The notes beneath the pieces are model-generated. The model was not told the origin of the DNA, ran no database searches, and saw only the letters and a program-made list of their open reading frames with translations. A stretch of DNA of 64,000 bases from Stratiolaelaps scimitus (lineage: Eukaryota > Arthropoda > Arachnida > Mesostigmata > Laelapidae), in assembly GCA_019614645.1 (NCBI GenBank), contig JABWDB010000031.1, positions 1,240,001-1,304,000 on the forward strand, read 5' to 3'. Both the position numbers and the translations under genes were made by a program. Positions 37,758 to 49,161 of this stretch are shown in pieces; position 1 is the first letter of the stretch; each line of letters opens with the position of its first letter.

Positions 37758-37960
37758 AGTTTCCGCGCTGACCTACAGTTAACATTTAACTCAGTCGACG
37801 GTAGAACTGCTTTTGGCGTAAGGCTTCATAAGACGGACAACCCCTTTAAATGCAAATGTGCGACGGCGGGGACCGAATCCCTGTGTTCAGCTTCGTCCGT
37901 TTCCTCCGATAGCGACGTGGTGCAGATGAATGCACCATCAGGCTACCGGGATCGACGGTC
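37758..37960 (-). repeat. tRNA-derived SINE, family A, near full length
   Basis: On the minus strand the order is: tRNA-like head with A-box-like ggtagcctgatggtgc, B-box-like gggattcggtccc, a linker (cgtcgcacatttgcatttaa), the middle block ggttgtccgtcttatgaagc, then the common tail (gttaaatgttaac, ggtcagcgcggaaac). This is the most complete family A copy in the window and defines the element at roughly 200 bp. The older part of the tail has diverged from the 26.0-kb copy. Confidence 0.75.
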
Positions 37961-38813
37961 ATCAGCTGGACAAATCCGATGCTTCCCTTGTATAGTTAAG
38001 TATGAGGGATTAGTCTGCATCATACAATTTTCATCATATAATTATCGTATAATTTTTAATACAATTTGAGTAATTCATTCAAACATACAATAAGTAGGAA
38101 TTGGTACATATATACCTGCAAGGTATATATGACCATAAAATCATATAATTTTTGGCACTGTAAGGTTTTGGTTGTCGCGTGCTATGATATGCATCAAATC
38201 AGATGGCCATTTTCGAATACCAGATCAATGAGCCATAACGAGCTATATAACATTTTTTCATTAAATACAACTTCCTTAAACAATTAAACATGAAAGTTCG
38301 GCAGTCTCGTAAGCTTTACACATCTGAAATCAAATCGACAATGATTTACAAAAAATAATAATATATCTAAATATAACATTACAGTCTAAGAGACTTAATG
38401 ACAAATTCAGGATACTCTGTAGCATTTCCGATCTAATGTCAGCTGTGGAGGACTCGCAAAATTACACCACACATTCACAGTTTTGATGTCAAAGCAATTC
38501 TCAAAAATCGCTTGTCGCCATTCAACACTGCTTATTAGGAATTAGTCAAACCTTGCCGCGGTCTAGGGAAACTTTTAATACCACTGCTATGGGTTCTCCA
38601 TTTAGGCATTCTGATATTTGTCTATTTCTTTTCTGTCAACCTGTTTTGGATTCTGTTCTGCTGTCGTTCAGTACCTGCCAATACAGAATATACAGGCAGC
38701 GCTTCGCCGAGCCTCAATCTTGCATTGATCATCAGAGAACAGTAAGTACCACAGCATCGGCATAGACCTAGACTCGCACTGTGGCATGTTCGTTCGCGCG
38801 AGCGCTAAGGGCA

Positions 38814-38850
38814 GCCCAGATTTCCCGCGTGTGCCGGGAAATCTCCGGGC
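38814..38850. repeat. GC-rich hairpin
   Basis: The arms agatttcccg (38818-38827) and cgggaaatct (38835-38844) are exact reverse complements around a 7-nt loop. Outer gccc/gggc can extend the stem after a bulge. It is too short for a typical miRNA precursor. Confidence 0.6.
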
Positions 38851-39414
38851 TTTCGGAAGGCGTTCGGGGAGCTCGCACCCTGAGGATAGGTTCTGAGGTC
38901 TGTTACGTATTTGGGGGGACAGATGAGTGTTAGCTCAAAGATAGTGGCTAAGCAATTCAATTGAGACGATTCGACAGGCTCACGATGCAGTAGAGGATAT
39001 ACAGGCCTAAAGAACAACCTACGCGCTAGGCATAAAATCAATGATATGAGAAATGAGGATTGACAAAAAAGGTAAGGAAATTTATTGAGTTTTTTTCAAC
39101 TGAGGGCAAATGCAGTGGTCTTCGATAGGCTCGGCATTGTTGTTCCAGTCATCAACGAGCAAAAGTCATCATGTAAGAACTATGAACTTCTTTTTTTTCA
39201 ACAACTATGAACTAAATGACAATTCCCAAACTTGACGTGTGATGACGCTGCCTGTGGCAGCGGCGTTCGTTGAGCACTTGAACAAGCATCTCACTGTTCC
39301 GGTATCGCCTGTGGTATCTGCGCGATCACAAGCAACAATCTGTAGGTAGACCGTACAGTTATCTTTTACCAAGATATCATGGTCTTGATCGAAGTAATGC
39401 CAAGCGTAAAGCCG

Positions 39415-39583
39415 ACTCTAGGGAAGAGAGATCGACCCTCAGCAGACGATGGTGGTTTTAGCAGGCAGAGGCGGCGTTTTGTCATCCACGTCAACCCCCC
39501 CCCCCCCTGCACTGGATCGGCCCACTTTCATGGAGATTGCAATGACTCTGGTTGTGTCCGCTCGCTTAAAGAAAATTTCCTCC
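39415..39583 (+). repeat. Diverged direct duplication, unit 1
   Basis: This unit shares the ordered blocks gatggtggttttagc, ttttgtcatcc, acgtcaaccc, ctgca(c/t)tgg and gactctggttgtgt with the unit at 39740-39900, about 336 bp downstream in the same orientation. Unit 1 also contains a run of 11-13 C. The similarity is roughly three quarters by eye. Confidence 0.65.
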
Positions 39584-39739
39584 TCTCTCTCTCTCGAAAA
39601 AAAAAATATATATATATACATCACGGTTTTGCAGGAAAACACAGAGCAGTCGTGGGAGACTCGCGGGACCGTCTGTGGGATATTTGCTGGGTGAGTTACA
39701 CATCTCTCAGGATATCGAGGTAATTTCTACGCTTGTCGA

Positions 39740-39900
39740 ATCCTGGGTAGCGAGAGAGAGAGAGGGAGGGGGTCTCAGCATAGGATGGTGGTTTTAGCGT
39801 TTCGTCATCCCGCCACGTCAACCCTGCATTGGGTTGGCGGACTTTTGGTAAAGATTAGAATGGTTCTGGTGGTGTACTCTGCGTTTGAGGAGTTTGCTCC
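39740..39900 (+). repeat. Diverged direct duplication, unit 2
   Basis: This is the partner of the unit at 39415-39583. It reads gatggtggttttagc, tttcgtcatcc, acgtcaaccctgcattggg and atggttctggtggtgt. The preceding (GA)n-rich stretch is also shared. An old tandem duplication is the simplest reading; two insertions of one unrecognised repeat cannot be excluded. Confidence 0.65.
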
Positions 39901-41759
39901 CGTGAAAAAAATAGCAGTTTCGGAAAAAATATTAGACCGTTTCGTACACTATCTAGTGCTAAAAATTCAAGAAATATCAGTGAAGCCAGAGCACGCGACG
40001 TGCCAATGTAACTAAATCCGGCGGACATTTTAATCAGATCTATTGAGGATGTACGATAAAAGATCTACTAAATGAGTCTAACTGAAAAATTAACGCTACA
40101 TTTTTCAGCATAGACAATCTCGATAGGTGACCTGAACACCCCGCAAACAAGAAATCTTCCTAGCCACACCCAAAGCTCTCATCGCCCTTACGCAAGAAGT
40201 GCGCTGACCTCTAGCGTAAAGGGTGGTGCTGTTGCACCGTCAACAGTTCCCGGCTAGGGGCGGGTCACGTTGTTGTTGTTGTTGTTGTCATGCATTAGTA
40301 TGGCAGCACCCACCCAGATAAAAAAATCGACACTCAAATTCATCGTCAGAGAAATTCAAAGGGAATCCTTTTCGGTGGACGTTTTTACTATTAAACTTAA
40401 GGCAAATTGCCATCGAAGGGTTCCCTTCCGGTAGAACACTTTAACTTCAATTAAAGGCAGGTTTGGCGGGGAATCGCGGTCAGTTGCTAGTGGACTTAGC
40501 CATTTTGTCCGCCTAATCATCATGCGAGCAAACTGCTAGTGCAAAATGTGTCCGAGGGAAGCCGTCACGCAAACCAGCCCATTGTCTGGTACAAATGCAT
40601 GCAAAGTATTGAATACCAAAGTTCTGATCGTTTGCTCGATATCGTGGTGATCAAATGTTCATAATATCAAACAACAACGGCGAAGCCTCCTGCGCCGATT
40701 CCTCTCAGATGACGTATTTCCAGGTCATAGTGATTTTCCCACGATGGAACGGACCCGGCAGATCCACTATATTTGAGGGAGCGCTATGAATCCACAGGGA
40801 TAACATGCATACGACTCCTTATTTGCGATGCGACTCGAATCATTCATCTTGAAATTTTGGCACTCGTCGAATACGAAGGCATGTTCTAATGCGTTTTAGG
40901 CGATTCAAGGCCACGGATAAGCTCTCCCTCGTGTGTTCAACTCTACGGGCGCACGTGCTTACAAGGGACGCCAGAATGCCTCAAGAAAATCGTCCGATTG
41001 CCACTGTCCTGGAATGGCCGAGCACGCGACTGAAAAAGTCGATTAGAACGTTTCCACTGAACACGCCTCACGGGCAATGGGTTTCGACAAGCGGTTGGTG
41101 GGACCTGCTAAAAGAGTGCATTAAAATCAGTTATTCTCGATACGATCACCCACTAATCGTCTTTTCGTCAGGAGTTCCGTTCCATGTCAAATTTACGTGT
41201 CTCCAAATCACACTCAGTACTGTGAAATCCTCAAGTGATCTCATTAGTTTCAGGTTAATCATTCGAAAGGCAACAGCCGCCCAGTCCTGCCAACACTCCC
41301 AAACGACAACGACTTGAGACAGAGAGAGAGAGAGAGAGAGAACACCGTTTGTGTGAGTTCTCCCAGTCAAAGCAAGCATCGCAATACATATGTTGGTTTG
41401 TATCTGATAGAAAAAGAGAGAGAGAGAGAGATAGGGGAGGGGATGAAGTACATCGATGCGAGCTTGTGTCAGAGTGTGTCCACGCCTATGTGTGGTGACG
41501 CGTCCGCTGTCCTGTGAGGTTCTGGTGGTGACGAAAGGTGATGGATGATCATGATGATGATGATGACATATGTGATCGGTAGCAGCGGGTGACTCCCGCT
41601 GAGTCGGATCAACCTCGGATTGTGCTGAAGTGGCGTGGTCGTTCCGAGGTGTGCTCTTTCTCCCCGCGGGAAATCTATTCTAACTATTCCATGCGCCAGT
41701 TGCCGAAGAGTTCGCTGGCTACCGACAACACTACTTATAAGAGACATCTACTGCTAATA

Positions 41760-41760
41760 C

Positions 41761-41806
<46 letters not shown>
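41760..41806. repeat. (TA)n microsatellite
   Basis: About 46 bp of TA with one G interruption. Confidence 0.9.
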
Positions 41807-41807
<1 letters not shown>

Positions 41808-44800
41808 CATAATAACAAGGAGACATCCACTTGATTTAATGTCATCAGCCAGCTAATGGCGACAGCCAGGGTGAGGCCAGGCGGCGCTTTGATTTTCTGC
41901 CGACACCGCGACTAGAAACGACACTCGGCCGCCGACGGTCACATTGTATTTCGGCTACTGTTAGCCAAATTGTAATATACAAATTGACAACGACATGTAC
42001 ACCTCTCTCTCTCTCTGTCCCTCTCAATGTTACATATCTACACATGGAACGGTGTGACGGACGCGAGTGCCGGCAAGCCCCTCTTCGATCTAAGGGTGTG
42101 TATAATACAACCGTTGTCGAAGGGGATCGACCAGCTTATTGCCAATCGACTGGAATCGAATTAGAACGAGATGAGAAGCTTCGACAAATGTGTTGTGCCG
42201 TTTGATCATGCATGAGCGCCTGCCTGCCGGACTGCATTCGGCCAGCATTCAATCGACAGCAGAGGGAGCTGAGAGAGATACAAATGACGATCAAGCATGA
42301 TGGGTTCGTTCTGTAGTAGTTTTCATTAGGATTCGAGCTGTGTCGACATATTTGAATATCGTACATGCATAATAATAATAATAACAATAATAATAGAAAT
42401 AATAATTCGCAGATAGTTTAAACCTAACGCGCTAAAATAAATAATTTAAATGAAACCACGATAATTGTTAATTGACTATGGCCTATTGTCAGTTGATGCA
42501 GGGCATTTCGCCAACTGATTGTTGCTGATAGGACCAGCAGAAGCAGCCACACAGAAGATCCATATTAACGGATATTGCGTTATTGCCACGCCCGCTGGTG
42601 AACAACTAACAGAGATTGTTAACGTATGAAATCTAACCAAAAAAAAACCACATTGCGAGACATGACAAGCACCGCGCTGTTGTACCACAATGACAGCGAC
42701 ATATTCGGCCCGCCTTTGCTATGCGTCGCCAATAGTTAGGAATATAGCACTTGGATAAGTAGCCTGTGGATTATTTCTTCCCAAAAATATTTCTCGTAGT
42801 GACGTACGGACAAATGCGTGCCGAGAAGTGTTTCGCTGATGGGCGAAGTGCTGGGGACCCTTGAGCCGCAAACGAGCAAAAAAAAGCCTTTGATTCAACG
42901 GCAGATTCTTCACACCGGAGATGACGAGAGTGCCGGGTCATCAATTGGCTGCCAGTGAGGCGTGTAATGTTAACAATAATGTTAGTATACCTCATATCGC
43001 GAACTCACAGCCGTCTGTCACCATTCTCCTTGGCGTGGGCACCCGGGTTACACATTGGCTCACAACAATCGCCAAGCAAATCGAGTTTCAGTGTCGCTTT
43101 TGGCGACACCGTCTCTAGCGACGCGGTGTGCATCACTCGCATAGTAGGCATTTCGTGTGGTCCCCGATCGAGTTGCTCATAGGGGGTGATCTGAGTTGGC
43201 TGCCCTTCAGCTACCTAGGCGAATTTCGATGTTCGACACTTTCGCATACGAGCGGTAGCAGTTGTTTCGAGCTATCAGGATATCAAGCACGGCCTGCGTC
43301 GACAGTCACACAGTCGGAGGTAGTCGCCAGTCAAGCTAAGGTGCTGCTAAACTACAGTGGAACGAGGTAGGCCGAGTCGGCACAGCGAGCTCAAGAGGTG
43401 TCCAATGTGCTTCTGTCCAATCTATAGTAATCTACTCGATTATTCGTTGTCGTCGTCGTTCCAACGCCACTCTGTAAAGAGGTATCGTGGTATACTGTTC
43501 CCGATGATGTGTTCAAGAGTACAGCCCCGTCGTAATCTCAATGATGCGTGGCTAAGCACCGTAGCTATGTACCGACGCGCCGCCAGCCCGACCGAGGTGC
43601 TCGTCAAGTGGCGTCAAATGTGCGCCGACTTGCTCGGTACAGCTTGGCCCGCCGCCTCTGGCTCACGCATAAACAGACCGGTGATTTACACAGCAGTTGT
43701 ACTCAAATCGTACTCATACATATGTATACCCTTAAGAAAAAAAAAGAGTTTACTTGTAGACAAGGTCGCCACATCGCTGGCCCTCGCGTAGCTTCATATT
43801 GTCACACATAATCGCAGTGAATCGCAATTCGAATGGCACTAGTTGATGAACTAGAATATAATTACTATAATTGTTATTATGATTATTATTGTTAGGAAGA
43901 CCGAAACGAAATGTTTGCACCTATGATGAACAATGACTCCTCGTACAATTGCCGTGTACGGCCTTGCATCGATCAGATATGGGCAGGGCATCCCCTTCTA
44001 ACCAACAGAGAAGCAAATGAACCTCGTGGTGCCTGTTTAGTAGAGACAGGTCAAGGAGATTGGTCACTGTTGATCTGCGAAACGCCGTGCAGCGATTGCA
44101 GCCGAAACACAGCAGGGATACGAGAATGGAGGAGATGCTGAGCCAGTTCGCCCGTCACCAATCGTGGCGACGGTAGAGATATATCGGTTCACGTTTACGA
44201 TAAAGCTAATTGCTCACGGGCTGCGAGAATCACGCTGGCGCGATTGGACGAACTCGCTGTTGGGACCTCTCTGTCGTCATGCATACTCTGGGCGACCACT
44301 GTTTGTTTCGAATTTTCGAATCGTTGTGTCGAATTTTGAGGGTATAGTAGCTTCAAGTTCTTCTTGTTAGAATTTGGATTGTTAGAGAACCACCGGCAAT
44401 AGGTGCAGAATTGTTCATCGTTTTTAATTTCTCGTTACAACCCACGGATGGACTTTTGCTTTAAATGCAGAGCTAGCCCCTCGGAGGGTTCAACCGCAAC
44501 AACTTAGAGAAGAGGCAGCGGACTACCGACGGCGAGTATTAGATCAACGATCGCAGATGAAAAACAGCGGTCTGAATGAGCCGCTCAAAATAAGACAACT
44601 TCATGAATAATCCCTATTTTTGGCCAACACTACAATTGGCCTGCCTTCTCCCGGTAGGTCCTTGTAACAAGGTTTCAAATGGGTACCGAGTCCTGTCGCA
44701 GAAGGGAAATAACTGAAGGTCAGGTATGGATTATATATATATATATATATACATACATATAATACAGCCGTTGTTAGTTCATTTGCGCCGCACTACCTAG

Positions 44801-44861
44801 GTATCCACATGTCCAACGAGCGTTTTTAGATATAAGAACACTCATGTGCTTGGTAGGCATG

Positions 44862-45012
44862 TGTCCAACCCGATGGCCTGGTGACGCATTCGCCTGCGTC
44901 TTCCACTCGAACGAGGCAAAGGGCTGTCCTACGAAGCAATGCCGAATGCAGTCGTTGTACCATTAACTGAGTTAAATGTTTAAGGTTGTGAATAGTCAGC
45001 CCGGAAACATTC
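44862..45012 (+). repeat. tRNA-derived SINE, family A, internally deleted
   Basis: The head has an A-box-like gatggcctggtgacgc. It continues into gggctgtcctacgaagcaat, ttaactgagttaaatgttta and the end agtcagcccggaaac. The B box seen in the 37.8-kb copy is missing or unrecognisable, so this copy has lost part of its promoter. Confidence 0.65.
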
Positions 45013-45327
45013 ACTTTATGTTTGTTTCCTTGCATCAGTATCGATGTGAATTACGAGATATAAACTCATCATTGAGACATCATTAATGACACCCATGAAA
45101 AGTAATAGTTACACATTGTATCGTACTAAGCCAGAACTTGCACGATGTCATCATAACACACCATCATGCGTTTATAACGACCAGTTCGCGAAGAGTCGTG
45201 TATCCAGCATGAGTCTCAGTCAACTATTATTTTTCCAAATATATCAAGTGAATTCAAATAGCATTTCTCGAGAAATACGCTCACAGGAATTTCTCAAAGA
45301 AATTGAAAAAAAAACATGTAAATAATA

Positions 45328-46710
45328 CAGTGGTGTGCATAAACTTAACGCACCTCTATATTTCAACAAATCGTTACAAAGGGAACACATTTAAGGCATT
45401 TATTCTGTATCAGATTAATGTGCGTGTCAAATAACTCACATACCACGAAGAACAGGGCATAGGACGTCGTATGCAGCCTGCTACAATAAAATGTGTCATA
45501 TTTCGGTTGTGCAAAATAATAAGTCACCCTCAGTTATCGAGTGCTCTCGCTGAGTTAATTCTCGTTTTACTGTGCTGATCAGTACCGTGTGGCCCCGCCC
45601 TTGCTAATTATAACGTCAGAGACTCGGTTTGGCATACTATCTACGAGATTTAGCAGGATCTGGTCGCTGCCACCTCCCCAGGCCTCCAACAACACCTCTT
45701 TTGGTGCTTCCGCGGATGTATACTGTCGATTCGACGCATATACCCGTCGGACAAGAATGCCAAAGAGGTTCTCCATTGGGTTGAAATCAGGAGAACATGC
45801 TGGCCACTCTAGGGTTTCAATGTCATGCCGTCCTAACCACGCACGTGTACTTGCGCTGACGTGAATTGAAGCGTTATCTTGTTGGAAAACAATTGGCAGT
45901 CGATGAAATCTGCTCCTAGACGGTAATAGGTTGTTGGTCAACATCTGCTGATAGTCCTCGCTATTCATTCGAGATGAGATGAAAGCGAGTGGGAGTCTGC
46001 CAAAAAAATGGTGGAAGCTTCCCAAACCATAATGGTCCCGCCATCGAAGTTGCGCTTTGAGAAGTACCGCGGCTCTTTACGTATATAATGCCAATAACCT
46101 GATGATCTGAAACAATACAGTACTTTTTAGATAGATGTGCACCCACCCTTTAAAGAACGCTGCCCCAATACTCACTAATTTCCAGCCTCTGGCCGTATTG
46201 TTGCGGGCGAAGTTTAGTCGGGCAGTCATGTGGCGTTGTTGAAGACGAGGTCTTGTTTTCGTTTGCGGATAACGCGTATTTGTCCTTAAAGCTGTTGATC
46301 TACCATACATCGACGAATTGCGTAAATAATTTTGCACTTCGCGACCACTTCTGTCAATCTCTCTGGCAATTGCACCCTGGGTCTTTTCTGCTCGGAGTAA
46401 AGCATTAATCTCTGTATCAGTAAGGCTCGAAGCGTGTCCCATGTCTACAGAACAACTTGAATGCTCAACACAAACTGGATTAATTCAGCGAGAACACTCA
46501 ATAACTGAGGGTGTGTTATCATTTTGCAAAACCGAAATATGACACATTTTATTGTAGCAGGCTTCATGCGACGTCATATGCGCTATTCTTTGTGGTGTGT
46601 ATGTTATTTGACACGTACATTAATCTGATACGGAATAAATGCCTCAAATGTGTATTCATTGTAACGATTTGTTGAAATATAGGAATGCGTTAAGTTTATG
46701 CACACCACTG
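45328..46710 (-). mobile_element. Tc1-like DNA transposon, copy 2, with intact ends
   Basis: The element is 1383 bp long. It starts cagtggtgtgcataaac at 45328 and ends with the exact reverse complement (gtttatgcacaccactg) at 46710. It is flanked by TA on both sides (45326-45327 and 46711-46712). The terminal inverted repeats are about 232 bp (45328-45560 and 46479-46710) and remain about 85-90% similar by eye. That length is typical of the long-repeat (IR/DR) branch of Tc1 elements. The transposase inside is damaged, so the copy is probably non-autonomous, but the intact ends could still be recognised by a transposase in trans. Confidence 0.92.
45579..46442 (-). pseudogene. Broken Tc1-family (DD34E) transposase
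   Basis: The N-terminal part starts at the ATG at 46442 and has the helix-turn-helix (SLTDTEINALLRAEKTQGAI, then AREIDRS). The C-terminal 148-codon frame (45579-46025) has FQQDNASIH with the second catalytic Asp, and NPMENL with the catalytic Glu exactly 34 residues later, which is the DD34E spacing of Tc1. Compared with copy 1, the segment between SSMYG and the QRHM motif is shortened by roughly 60 codons. The first-aspartate region (SDEKKFN in copy 1) is reduced to SDHQ followed by a frame change. Internal deletions and a frameshift therefore inactivate it. The frame ends at a stop just inside the left terminal repeat. Confidence 0.92.
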
Positions 46711-47677
46711 TATATAGTGTCAATAGTCTTGTGAGAATATGTTTATTATTCATAATGATAATAATAATGATGATTATTATTATTCAATATTTATGTTGAC
46801 ATATAATTACAATGACCATGACGAAATAGTCAATGACGATGTGAGACTGATATTTTGTCTTTTTTTTTTGTTACGTGAACTTGAGCGTTATCAGTTATCA
46901 GTTCCGACAATAAAGCGAAATTCATAAAACATGTACCGTGTCTAGGGTAACCGTCCAAGAGGACCTTCAACCAGAGTTGGCATCAATTTCGGAGGCTCAG
47001 AAATCAACGTTCGCTTTCTCAACGGTGCCGGAAACGGTGCAGAGGATTGAACTGAAAGCACGGTACTGGGCTGTTAGAGATTTGGGCGTTCTAATCAAAC
47101 TTATTAAGTTATTCTAGCCAGTTGTTGCCCGCCTCTTAACACATGTTGTTAACTTGTTGGCCCTTAAGGCCGGGATGTGCCGATGCTATAGTTGAAGATG
47201 GCCAGAGTTGTTCCGCTGTTTGAAAACAGAGGTGACCGAATGGTTCCTTCGAATTGCCGGCCTGTCTCGCTTGTTGAATATCTGGCGAAAGGTCTTCTGA
47301 AGAGGTAGTGATTTCCAGGCTTGAAAGTTCATCATAATTCGGCGAGCGTCTTTCCATCTCTCCATCTTTTTCGATGGACGAGTTCTTCTTAGATCTGGCT
47401 AGAAATTGCTGACGCTAATTGAAAACGGTAAACTTTCTACCTTGGAGTGATGCTGGATGTGGCGGTCGCCTTCAACTGCATGGGCTTCTCCAATGCAGAC
47501 ATTCTTCGGTACGAGAATTCACCTCTCCGAAGCCACGTCAGAATATATATTCTTACAAATATCTACCTGCAAATAATTACGTTTCGATACACAGTATTCG
47601 TTCAACCGGCTTGGTTTATACTAACACTTATTTTTTTCTAAAGTAATAATCACCTGTGAATAAGCTCCAAGCCTAGA

Positions 47678-47812
47678 TGTTTCCGAGCTGACTTTCAGCC
47701 AAACGTGCAACGGTGGGACTCGAACCCGGATATGCACCTGCGTGTTGCCCTCCTCCGGTTGGCAAGGCAGTGGTACACGAATCCACTACCAGGCCACTGA
47801 GCTACAAACCTA
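47678..47812 (-). repeat. tRNA-derived SINE, family A, with clear A and B boxes
   Basis: On the minus strand: gtagctcagtggcctgg (A box), gggttcgagtccc (B box), then directly the family tail ggctgaaagtcagctcgg. The head looks like a real tRNA, but the fused tail and the dispersed copies identify a SINE. The middle block of the 37.8-kb copy is absent, so this is a short form. Confidence 0.75.
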
Positions 47813-47817
47813 ACTAA

Positions 47818-47925
47818 ATTTTCCAAGCTGACTCTCAGCCTTAAGCATGTCACGTCCACGATACTGTTTTCACATAGCTTCGTAAGGCAGATTACCCCCC
47901 CCCCCCCCCGTTGAACGCGAATGTA
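47818..47925 (-). repeat. SINE family A, 5'-truncated copy
   Basis: Lies immediately next to the previous SINE, in the same orientation. It carries the middle and tail blocks (ttacgaagc, atcgtggacgt, ggctgagagtcagcttgg) and a run of about 16 G (minus strand) where the 37.8-kb copy has only gggg. The head is missing. Confidence 0.65.
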
Positions 47926-49060
47926 CCGTTAACTATTCAACTGTGAGCTAACCCAGCGTTCAGTTCGTTTTGAGCTATTGCGAAGCGCATAGCAAGCACC
48001 CAGGAGATCATAGTCTCGCTAATGGCTCGTATCCAGCTAAAGCTACTTCTAAGCTAACTAGAAATTAAAACGCACGTTTTTTTTCAAATACACTACATGA
48101 GATTGTTTACTACTAATAATTATTAATAATACATATATTCAGTTACAATAATAATAATAATAATATCCGAAAGGAAAGCCAACAAACTATGTACATTGCT
48201 TCTTTTTCTAGCATTTTTTTCTCATATTTTCATTTTCTTCATTATTTTTTTCAATTTTCATCATTTTCAGCTTCCGTCTGGCGGCGCTTACTGCACATTT
48301 TCCACTGCGCGATGTCGCCACCGGCTACAACATTGCGTTCACATGAACCAGCCGCATCGACATTCTACCATCTCTTCTCGATCCTCTCTCAATGTTTGTC
48401 TCTATATATATATATATATATATGTATATCCGTCCTCTTTATCGACATTACGCCGTTCCCTAATGTTATAGTCCCGTAGGCCCGTACTCGCCAGTCTTCG
48501 GTCGGTTCTTTTGGCCAGCTAGGATTTTTTTCAGTCCTACATCTGCTCCACTGTTAAACATCCACGTCACATGCACGCTCCCAGGCTCTTCTCTCTCTCT
48601 CTCTCGCATTCATTTCCCCTATGCTCGCTCGTATATACGTTAATTCCACCTACGCCACCTCCTGCTGTCACCAGTAATCATAATAAGTTGTGGTTTCCTC
48701 CCTAGCTATCTTCAATCTTCCCCTGTCAACGTCACTCGTCGAACTCGGCTGTTTCTTACTCTCAGACGCCGGCGCCGCCGCCGCCGCTGGATTTCGTTCT
48801 CGATCCTGTCTCCACCTGTTCATGCCCTCATCACGATCATTCGCTATCATCTAAATATACGCAAGCCCCGAGTGCGAGCGCACTCTATCATATGTCTTCC
48901 TCGACACTACTCAGAGTTGACCAAAACACGCGCTGCCCGCCTAACGACCACTCGCCCAGCAACGAAGACTTCCCAATGGGCGTGGTCGTCCGGCCAGCAT
49001 ATCGCATCGCTGAAACGGGTTGTTCTACCGTCACCATTCCCTTTGCTTGATTTTGCTTTA

Positions 49061-49161
49061 TAATAATAAGAAAACGAATAATAATAATAATAATGATGAT
49101 GGTGATTATTATTATTATTATTAGTATTAATAACTATAATATTATTAATAATTATTATTCT
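49061..49161. repeat. AAT/ATT trinucleotide cluster
   Basis: AAT units followed by ATT units, so partly self-complementary. About 100 bp of imperfect trinucleotide repeat. Confidence 0.85.

Larger units (their letters stand above)
36571..45325. other. Non-coding stretch with SINEs and a local duplication
   Basis: No exon with a recognisable product, apart from a weak kinase-like fragment at 40667-40783 on the minus strand. Contents: SINE copies at 37758-37960 and 44862-45012; a hairpin at 38814-38850; a diverged direct duplication (39415-39583 and 39740-39900); (GA)n at 41317-41342; (TA)n at 41760-41806 and 44733-44752; and an AAT run at 42369-42400. Two plus-strand segments have acceptable splice borders on both sides (38672-38741 and 39635-39690) but no homology. 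The part from 42.9 to 43.8 kb is GC-richer with unrecognised open frames. Confidence 0.45.
46713..48179. other. Non-coding stretch with two SINEs
   Basis: Starts with ATT/AAT-rich sequence next to the Tc1 end. Two adjacent minus-strand family A SINEs occupy 47678-47925. Two short frames look mildly protein-like (46914-47116 plus, 47136-47390 minus, the latter with an acceptor-like tttctag on its 5' side) but match nothing known. Confidence 0.45.

Noticed and set aside
46914..47116. About 67-codon plus-strand frame with protein-like composition
   Set aside because: No start, no splice sites and no homology. Frames of this size are common by chance.
47136..47390. Minus-strand frame starting after an acceptor-like tttctag
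   Set aside because: The composition looks protein-like (for example ERRSPNYDELSSLEITTSSE) but there is no family match. A second frame is also open and there is no donor or partner exon.
47700..47812. Possible tRNA gene (clear A and B boxes)
   Set aside because: The 3' part does not fold back to close an acceptor stem and continues directly into the SINE tail found at other loci, so it is a tRNA-derived SINE.
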